Positions 22,646 through 31,400 of a stretch of 64,000 nt of DNA are shown piece by piece. Source of the DNA: Aricia agestis (Eukaryota; Arthropoda; Insecta; Lepidoptera; Lycaenidae); contig NC_056421.1 in assembly GCF_905147365.1 (NCBI RefSeq), positions 11,674,001 through 11,738,000 on the forward strand. Direction: 5' to 3'. Under the pieces are notes generated by a model, which did no database searches, was not told the DNA's origin, and saw nothing but the letters and a program-made list of their open reading frames with translations. The translations under genes and the position numbers were made by a program. Numbering within the stretch: position 1 is the first letter of the stretch; each line of letters starts with the position of its first letter.

Positions 22646-23229
22646 GAGCAGCGGGTATACGTTTTCATCGCAGTAGAAAAAAGGGGCATACTACTTTTTC
22701 TCCTATGCCGCGCCAGCGATCTACTCCTATCCGTCTTGTGAATTTAATAAAAAAAAAAAATACCTCCGAAATACTTAAGATCATTTATAATATTCTCCGT
22801 TCAGCTTGTACGTACCCAGTACCCTATTTAAAATTTAAATTAATTTTCTTGTAATTTATTAGGTTTATCTATTTTTTATCTATTTTTTACATTTCTAAAT
22901 GTATTCATAAAATGTGTTCTCTATTACTAGATTTAAACGTAAAATATCGCCTAACTACGATAGTCTATTTGCACAAAATATTTTTACATTTTTACAACCT
23001 AAAATCTAAATTCCAATAACTGAATAAGCCAAGGCAAAAACAAACAAAGGACAAAAAGGAAACAAAAACAAGTTTTTATCAGTCCCCGAGACCCGAGACT
23101 TTTAATCTCACACTTGTACCGGGACATTTTAACAGTTCCCTCTTTTCAGGGAATATTTTGTAAGAAAGCAATCTTGGTAAAAGTGCGGGTGAAAATACGG
23201 CACTGTGTGGTACTCCGTCATAGCTTCAT
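22646..23229. other. Unassigned AT-rich sequence
   Basis: I see no supported feature. Confidence 0.4.
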
Positions 23230-23630
23230 CGGCCTTTCATATTTCGAAGTTAAGGCACAGCTAACGTTATGCGATTTTTGTGTCTTTTAGATTTAGTTTA
23301 GATTTTACTTTAGATATACAAGATGTTAGTGTAAACACCGTTATCCTTGAAACCATCAAATGAGCCCGTCAAAATGAACTTCTTCTTGAGCCTTCATATC
23401 CATACCAATTGCCGATCCGGGCATCCGTATAGGTATGAAGATGGCATTTTTTTTGCGTTCCCAGCATTGTTCTTATAGAAAAAGTTGTTCATTTTGACGT
23501 GCTCATTTGATGATTTCAAGGATAACAGTGTTTACACTAACACACTGTATAATATCACTTCTTTAGCTTTTCATCTTTCGGATGTTAAGGCGCAGCTAAC
23601 GTTGTACGATTTTTGTGATGTATTTTTATT
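23230..23630. repeat. 65-bp direct repeats flanking a MITE
   Basis: GTTAAGGCACAGCTAACGTT near 23251 and GTTAAGGCGCAGCTAACGTT near 23583 lie in matching context of about 65 bp, one on each side of the 23324-23542 foldback element. Confidence 0.6.
23324..23542. mobile_element. Foldback MITE, about 55-bp arms
   Basis: TGTTAGTGTAAACACCGTTA and its inverse TAACAGTGTTTACACTAACA close a 219-bp element. The inner arms match through TCATTTTGACGTGCTCATTT. No certain target duplication was found. Confidence 0.7.
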
Positions 23631-23658
23631 CAATCTATGTATTTGATTTTATTTTATC

Positions 23659-23876
23659 ATATTTTCTAATTTACAGTTGTCTATCTAGTGAGTTTTGTTT
23701 TAACTGAAACAGTTACTTATTTCTTTAATATAACGTTTTTTATATGATTTAAATACCACATTGTTATAAATTACTAGGTAGGTACTTTTATTAAGTACGT
23801 AACGCATTGGAACCTTCTTAAGATGATATTATATTAAAACAAACTCACTAGATAGACGACTGTAAATTAGAAAATA
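23659..23876. mobile_element. Foldback MITE, about 44-bp arms
   Basis: ATATTTTCTAATTTACAG and CTGTAAATTAGAAAATAT are the outer ends. The arms continue through CTATCTAGTGAGTTT. The interior is AT-rich. Confidence 0.7.
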
Positions 23877-24184
23877 TTATTGAACAAAATTAATTAAATT
23901 AAGTAAATAGCTTTTAATCCAAAAATTAATGAATTATTATGTGTCTTTCTTAAAATCGTATCAGTGGAGTTGAACCCTAAATTACGGTGGCGTAACGAAA
24001 AACAGGAGTCAGCTTATAAGAAAGTAGTTCGGATTTCATGTGGTACACAGACGTACATAATATTATAATATGAATATTAAGTATATGAAATTAAAGTCAT
24101 AAAAATGTATATCCGTGCTCCGTAGACTTGTCCTAATAGGACGAGGTATTTACTATTTAAGGACGACCAACCAAATAATTCGAA

Positions 24185-24842
24185 ATATCATAGACCCTTT
24201 TTAGGGTTTTGTAGTCAACAAGGAACCATTATAGTTTCCGCTCCGTGGTCTAGCGGTATAGAGCGCGGCTCTTGACTCGGAGGTCGTGGGTTCGATTCCC
24301 GCGTTGGAAACATGTTATTTCCAAGTTTGGTTAGGACAATGCAGGCTGATCACCTGATTGTCTGACAAGTAAGATGATCCATGCGTCGGATGGGCATGTA
24401 AAAAGTCGGTCCTGCGCCTGATCTCTCGCCGGTCGTGTCGGTCTTCCGTCCCACTGGGTTATGAGAGTAAAGGAATAGAGAGTGCTCCGGTGTACTGCGC
24501 ACACACTTGGGCACTATAAAATTACTCCTGCGTAGCTGGCCTGGTTTCAGTGAAACCGGCCACCGTCACCGAAACCGGTGTGGGAGCTATTATTATTATA
24601 TTATAGTTTCAGTCTGTCCGTCCGTCTATCCATCTGTCTGTCCGCGATTTTGCTAAGAGACTATAATTATAACCTACAAAGCTGTTATTTGGCATGAATA
24701 CACAATATATTAATGATGCCGACAAAATGGTACGTAAAATGTAAAAAAAATATATTTCGATATTGTACCTACCATCTACACATCAAGCGGGATAATTTTT
24801 TTTTCATATTGCGCATGGCCCGACACGCACTTGGCCGGTTTT
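24185..24842 (-). repeat. GGCCAAGTGCGAG family copy split by a SINE
   Basis: CTTTTTAGGGTTTTGTAG and GTCTGTCCGTCCGTCTATCC to ACGCACTTGGCCGGTTTTTT are the two parts of one copy, separated by the SINE-A at 24239-24600. Confidence 0.6.
24239..24600 (+). mobile_element. SINE-A copy with 11-bp TSD
   Basis: ATTATAGTTTC flanks both sides (24228-24238, 24601-24611). The A-box region GTGGTCTAGCGGTATAGAGC and B box GGTTCGATTCC are present, and the tail is GTGGGAGCTATTATTATT. Confidence 0.9.
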
Positions 24843-24880
24843 TTAACTTCCATTCTATAGTATTTATAAACTAATTCTGA

Positions 24881-25132
24881 TTTTCTGACAAGTTAAAGAT
24901 GATCCATGCGTCGGAGGGGTATGTAAAAAGTCGATCCTGCGCCTGATCTCTCGCCAGTCATGTCGGTCGTCCGTCCCACTGGGTTATGAGTTATTAAATA
25001 AAAATGCAAAGGAACAGAGAGTGCTCTTGTGTACTGCGCACTCACTTGGGCACTATGCAAATTACTCCTGCGTAACTGACATAGTTTTAATGAAACCAGC
25101 CACTGTCACCGAAACCGATATGGGAGTTATGA
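24881..25132 (+). mobile_element. SINE-A copy, 5'-truncated
   Basis: It begins inside the body (CTGACAAGTTAAAGATGATC) and lacks the tRNA head. It contains an A-rich insertion (ATTAAATAAAAATGCAAAG) and ends TGGGAGTTATGATTATTA. Confidence 0.8.
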
Positions 25133-26100
25133 TTATTATCAAACTAATTTTTCTACCAAAGACTAAACAACCATAATCGGGTATAATATAAACTAAACTT
25201 AAACTTTGAATAATTAAACGGAGTATAACCGTGAGACTTAACTGATACCGCACCTTATCATAGTTAGTTTACAAGCTGAATTTATTATAACGCTGGTAAA
25301 CTTCTATAACTTGTTTTTACTTTAAACATAAACTACCTCGCTTATATTTTACACTACAGATAACTTGTAAAGATAACTTAAACAATAATAATTATCGTCA
25401 TTTAAGTTCTAACACCACGTATGTCACTTTTTGCCTATTTTGAAATTTTGATGCCATTCGCTAGAAAATTGGAAGACACATTGGACTAAAGGCTAATCAG
25501 GACTTAACAAAAACTCCTAAAATAAATAAATAGTAAACCTGCTTTAGTATGGTATCTATCTCTCTCCTGAAATATCTCTCCTGAAAAGTTACTATTTTTG
25601 ACTCACGCGGTGTTAGAACTTAAAGGACGTTATGGGATATTATTTTCGGCAGTACTATGTAGATGCGAAAGTGTGTCTGTTTGTTACCTCTTTACACCAT
25701 AAATTTAATACACCTAGCGGAATAGAGCAACAATCTCGAGCTGTCAAACGAAACTGAAATTGGTTTTCATCTGTGTGAAAAATATGTGTACGTATACGCT
25801 TACACAAGCATGATTGAACATGAATTCTATGAGATTAAATTGTCAACGTGCCTACTGGACGTCAAAAAAAGAGTGCTGCTGTCATGTATAACACGTCTCT
25901 TTTTACCACGCAGTGTTACTGATAGTGACATCTCTCTTGCTCAGGCCTTTGTTTCTCTATTTCGCTAGGTATATTAACTTTATGCTTTACAAATCGCTAT
26001 AAGGAAAGCGACCCAAGTGTCATGAATTTTCCCATACTAAAAAGTCACTTTTTCAGCTATACTATACTTTACCAATGAATTCTTTACCCGTATACCCTCC
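25133..26100. other. Unassigned sequence with a Lep1 scrap
   Basis: GATGCGAAAGTGTGTCTGTTTGTTACCTC near 25660 is a short Helitron remnant. The 60-codon frame at 25786 has no recognisable motif. Confidence 0.35.
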
Positions 26101-26112
26101 ACTTTGTTCTAT

Positions 26113-26458
26113 TTAACGCCTCCGTGGTCTAGTGGTATAGAGCGCAGCTCTTGACTTGGTTCCCGCATTATAAACGTGTTATTTCCAAGTTTGGTTAGGA
26201 CAATGCAGGCTGATCACCTGATTGTCTGACAAGTAAGATGATCCATGCGTCGGATGGGCATATAAAAAGTCGGTCCTGCGCCTGATCTCTCGCCGGTCGT
26301 GTCGGTCTTCCATCCCACTGGGTTATGAGAGTAAAGGAATAGAGAGTGCTCTTGTGTACTGCGCACACACTTGGGCACTATAAAATTACTCCTGCGTAGC
26401 TGGCCTGGTTTCAATGAAACCGGTCACCGTCACCGAAACCGGTGTGGGAGCTATTATT
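26113..26458 (+). mobile_element. SINE-A copy with 12-bp TSD
   Basis: ACTTTGTTCTAT flanks both sides (26101-26112, 26459-26470). The tRNA-like B-box region has a 14-base deletion after CTTGACT. Confidence 0.9.
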
Positions 26459-26470
26459 ACTTTGTTCTAT

Positions 26471-27110
26471 AACTCCCTGTATAAACTAAAATAATTTCGA
26501 GGTATATTTAATTAGCCTTTATGGTGCATATATTATGATGAAAATCAATGAGCTTCTAAAATACTAGAGTAGCAATGTCTTACAAAAGATTCTCAGAAAT
26601 GCGTAACCACTTTTTTGTTCAAAAGACAATGTCAAGTCATATATTCGTTATGTCATTATGTATGTGAGATATGCCTGCAGGCATCTTCGAAGTGGCAACG
26701 CGTTGCTACCGTAAACTTCCAATCTAGTTACGTTAGTAACATAGAATATCATTGGTGAAAATCATACAACATCAACACGCTTCATCTCGAACAATGTGAA
26801 AACATGAATCACGATTGAATTCAGATGTAACATACATACATACATAATATCAGATATTAATTAAAGACCGCGATAGCGCCAATTATATCATTATTCACTC
26901 CACTGATCGCTGATACCGTAATATCCTAATATCGACTAATATCGGCTAATATCGCATAATATCGGACATCACGATATGAAAGTCAAAATCACGGCATAGA
27001 AATAATTGAATTTGGAAATGGAAATATCGAGTGATATTCGTAATTATTTGATTCGAGAATTCAATCAAATCTTTGGTGTTTTAGAAGCCCCACGATATTA
27101 TATTAGTTTA
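26471..27110. other. AT-rich sequence
   Basis: Apart from the short tandem repeat at 26918 I see nothing supported. Confidence 0.4.
26918..26979. repeat. Short tandem TAATATCGGC-type repeat
   Basis: About five units of 10-11 bp (TAATATCCTAATATCGACTA and so on) are followed by a CACGATATG end. Confidence 0.6.
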
Positions 27111-27128
27111 TTATTGATATAAATATAA

Positions 27129-27535
27129 CGCCTTCGTGGTCCATTGGCTTAGAGCGCGGCTCTTGACTCGGAGGTCGTGGGTTCGATTCCCGCATTGGAA
27201 ACATATTATTATTTCCAAGTTTGGTTTGGTACAACTAATATAATATATTCTGTGGTTTGGTAAGAATAATATCTTCTGCTTCGCTTCGCTGATCACCTGA
27301 TTGTCTAACAAGTAAGATGATCCATGCGTCAGATGGGCATGTAAAAAGTCGGTCCTGCGCCTGATCTATCGCCATAGTCTTGTCGGTCGTCCGTCCCACT
27401 GGGTTACGAGTTATGACATATGAGAGTAAAGGAATAGAGAGTGCTCTTGTGTATTGCGTACACTTGGGCACTATAAAAATTACGCCTGCGTTCAATGAAA
27501 CCGGACACCGTCACCGAAACCAATGTGGGAGTTAT
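27129..27535 (+). mobile_element. SINE-A copy with internal insertion
   Basis: The tRNA head is intact. About 60 bases of new sequence (ACAACTAATATAATATATTC and following) replace the normal GACAATGCAGG junction, and the rest of the body follows. Confidence 0.85.
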
Positions 27536-27856
27536 TATTATTGGTTATTTATTGATCTTCGTGGTCCACACATTTAAAAAAATATATATTAAACAAAGTT
27601 AATAACGGAAATTACAAAGGTATTTTAAATTTAGATATTAATAAGATGAAATAAGAATGAATCTCTCTGAAGTTTGGAATGAAATATTGATGCAAGCTGT
27701 AGCTATTGACATTAAATCCTAGAGATTTTAAAGTCCTAAGATGAACAAAGATCATCTTCGAACATGCTTGGTCCGCACACAATGGGTCGGCGGTCCGGAT
27801 GCGGACCGCGGTCCGCCATTTGGTGACCCTTGCTCTATATCATTACTATACTACAG

Positions 27857-28063
27857 AAGATGATGCCCGCATCTCCGGTTGCGCCAAAATTCGTTTATCG
27901 TGCGGGACTGTACTCTTTTCCGGGATAAAAAGTATCCTATGTCCTTTTGGGCTCAAAGACGTACCTCCATACCAAATTGCAGCAAAATCGGTTGAGCAGT
28001 TTGGGCGTGGAGATGTAACAAACGTACAATCACACTTTAGAATTAATAATATTAGCATAGATG
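27857..28063 (-). mobile_element. Lep1-like Helitron, degraded
   Basis: GATGATGCCCGCATCTCCGG is the mutated 3' end. TTTATCGTGCGGGACTGTAC and GCAGCAAAATCGGTTGAGCA are family landmarks. Open frames on both strands here are not genes. Confidence 0.6.
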
Positions 28064-28094
28064 CCATAGCCTACACAGTACATTTTATTTACGA

Positions 28095-28246
28095 CTAGCT
28101 GTCCCGGTGAACTTCGTGTCACTTTAAAACCTTCCCTGGACTTCTACGAATATTTTAAGACTAAAATTAGCCCAATCCGTTCAGCTTTTTTCGAGTTTTA
28201 GCGTTACTAACACAATTAAAAATCCATTTTTATATATATATATAGA
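28095..28246 (-). mobile_element. Short Helitron
   Basis: The minus strand runs from TCTATATATATATA to CACCGGGACAGCTAG (28095-28098), inserted at A|T. It lies 137 bp upstream of the start codon of the secreted-protein gene, in the presumed promoter region. Confidence 0.7.
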
Positions 28247-28382
28247 TTATGCCATTACAACTAATGAAATAGACAAAATTCGCCACATTATAATGTTATT
28301 TGGGATGATACGATTAGAACGAATGTGAAATATTAAAAGTGCATTAGGATCGAACCATTACGGAACCAGCCAGATGTGAAAC

Positions 28383-28466
28383 ATGTTCCCTTTTAAATTA
28401 TTTATTCTTGTCATTTATTTCGGATCAGCTCGGACCGACTTTGCGGCAAAAAACGCCGATAATTAC
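28383..28466 (+). CDS. Exon 1 of the secreted-protein gene (signal peptide)
   Basis: This exon holds 28 codons from ATG to TAC and is followed by GTAAGT, a strong insect donor. It encodes the hydrophobic leader and the first mature residues. Intron 1 is 2391 bp and contains a foldback MITE, an interrupted Lep1-like Helitron and an antisense LINE fragment. Confidence 0.75.
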
Positions 28467-31400
28467 GTAAGTATTTTTATGAAATAGATGTTGCAACTTC
28501 GATTAGCATAAATATGTTCCGGGAATAAAAATTATTCGTGATTTTTATGAAATTCTAGATATTATTTGTAACTTTGGATTGTAATAATTCGTTTCGGAAA
28601 TCAAATTCTTGTGATATAAATATCGTAGTTAAATTGTATTTTAAGTATTACTCATATTGTATAGATTTTTAAAACGAGGATCAAAATCACTCCTCACATT
28701 AACCCCTATCACAAACGGGAATATTCTAAATCACCAATAAGTACGATAAAAATAAACATAATAATTATAATTGAAACTTTCGTCGTTCTTATTGCAATAA
28801 AATGTAAGGTTACCGTGTTATATCTGCATAACCAATGTCGCGGACCACATCTAGTCTCAAATTGAAGACGTGAGTGGAAGAAGCAGGTAAGTAACAGAAA
28901 AAATTGATGTTTTTTTGCATGAATGGAGGTTTTGGGGCCGGAAAAATTATTTGAAATAAAAACTGTGAATTTTATGTGTAGCCAGATATATTCGCCAGGT
29001 GATGAAGAAGATTACTTACACGGTTTGTTTGTTCAAGTAATAAGGGAAAAAAATGAGTAATCGTTCGTATGTTATGAAATTTTAGTTATTTAAGTTCTTC
29101 CACTCACATCTTCAATTGTGATCAAAGATCCGAAATAATGAGAAAGAGAGAGAAAGCTTTACAAAGGCTCATTCGAGTCACAAATCAAAAAGGATCTTTA
29201 TACTTTCTTATCTACATCTTGTGATTCTTGTCTGAAAACATACCCTTTATACTATTTGGGATAATGTCAAGCTATTTTTAGACTACAGCCAAAAGTTGGT
29301 ACAATAAAAACAGCCAAGCGTGAGCCAACCTCTTGACAAAGGGCAAAAAGTTAGTTGTTTTGCAGCCTTTATTCTGTTTTGAAGGTTTTTATAGTATTTG
29401 TTTTTATATCGGCAACAGAGATACCATTTCATGTCAACTGTCAAATCCATACTAATATTGTACGCTAAAGTGAGTCTGTCTGTCTGTCAAATCCATACTA
29501 ATATTGTCTGCGAAAGTGAGTTTGTCTGTCTGTTACCTCTTCAGTCATCCCGCTTTTAAGGCGACGCCTTGATAATTTGGCTGTAGCGATATCGATTTTT
29601 CTCAGCAATGACTAAAGCTAAGAAATTGAAGTTCATTGTCAGTATTGAATGTTCATCATGTCTTTGTCTTTGAATTACCCATAGCATAGCACGATTGGTC
29701 AACTTTTATAACACAGAATAATCAACCAAAAATACCTCTGTAAAAAAAAGTTATTCCTATTTTTCCAACAGAGGAGAGTGATTTAAGCTTCCAAAATTTG
29801 TACATAGATTGGTTCAAGCATACACTTTAATTTGCCCATAGGATATATGAAATGTATTTATGGTTTTTAAATTACGCGACAAAAACCATTTTGTCGCTTA
29901 CGCCCTTTCCATTTTTTTTTAATTCGGTATGCATATTATGCAATATGCGACTCGGGAAATAACATAAAATTAAGTTTTTATCCAGGAAAAATGAATGGTG
30001 AACAACCATAAATGAATTTCGGTACAATTGAGATGCGGGCGTCATCTAGTAACCGTAGTAGAAATTATAATTTTTAACTAAAACGGTTCTCAAGATACAG
30101 CTGAGTGACAAACAGATTTACATACCGAAATTTTTACGAATCCGTTTTTTCCTTTGAGCTCGGAACTCTTTTAATAATATTGTGATCTGATAATAATTTA
30201 CGTGGGACCCGAATATTGACCTTTACATAAATATAAGTTATTACTTATTATCAATTGAGTAGAACCTCACAAAGAATATGGGTCGACTCATCTGATCGTA
30301 ATAACTACCTTAGATAATTTGACGTAAGTATAATAACGTTTGTGGTGTATTTGGCTAGGATATTCCAGTGGAACTGACCAATAAGAACTCAGTTTGGATG
30401 GTCTTTTATAATTAGTTTAATATCAAAAGTGCAGCACTAAGTTAATTCTTGACCACACTCAAGAAACATCATCTTCTCAAGCAACAGTTAAACTGCACAG
30501 ACGAGTTCCATGTTTCATACCTACGTATAAAGTATGTTCGTACAAAAGTTACTTTTTCAGCGATGCTATTTTTACAGTGAACTCTATACTCGGGACTTAT
30601 ACACACCCCAAAGTATTATCATTTTAAGTTCTGTAACAGCCTGTATAAGATTAGGAGGCAAACGAGTACACGGGTCACCTGATGGAAAGCCACTTCCGTC
30701 GCCCATGGACTCTCGTAACATCAGAAGAGCTGTAAGTGCGCTGCTGGCCCTCTTAGAAGAAGAGGGTATACGCTCACTTCCTGAAGGCTTGCAGGTCGTA
30801 TTGGTCCCGAAATACTGCTGGGGTCAGTTCGTTCCCGAGTTAAATTTTTTTTCTCAGGGTCCGTACGAGGTAGAATGGGAGCACTACAGTCTGTGCCGAG
30901 GGCCGAAGCTGGTGGACCTCACCAACGCAACCTCGTCCCTGGAGAGACTGGAGAATGGAGACTTCATGGCCTACCTAAATATCACATTCCATGACACCAC
31001 CAAAGTTGATGAGGTATTAGAATAACCATGATTATGAGTAGTCCCGAAATAACGAACTTAGAAAAACACTGTGCATTCAAACGTTACGTTATAGTTTTTT
31101 TTTTATGAAATAAGGGGGCAAACGAGCAAACGGGTCATCTGATAGAAAGCAACTTCTGTCGCCCATGGACACTCGAAGCATCAGGAGAGCTGCGGGTGCG
31201 TTGCCGGCCTTTTAAGAAGGAATAGGGTAATAGGGGAGGGTAGGGATGAGAAGGGAAGGGAATAGGGGAGGGTAGGGAAGGGAATAGGTTAGGGGATTGG
31301 GCCTCCGGTAAACTCACTCAGTCGGCGAAACACAGCGCAAGCGCTGTTTCACGCCGGTTTTCTGTGAGAACGTGGTATTTCTCCGGTCGAGCCGGCGCAT

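Noticed and set aside
24240..24310. tRNA genes at the SINE heads (also 720-815, 10780-10850, 42231-42310)
   Set aside because: B boxes are present, but the heads have extra or missing arm bases and continue into SINE bodies. They are tRNA-derived promoters only.
30534..31025. A 163-codon plus-strand open frame as a stand-alone gene
   Set aside because: Its first two-thirds are antisense LINE sequence. Only 30858-31013 is credible, as exon 2 of the larger gene, and the frame ends nine bases past the donor.
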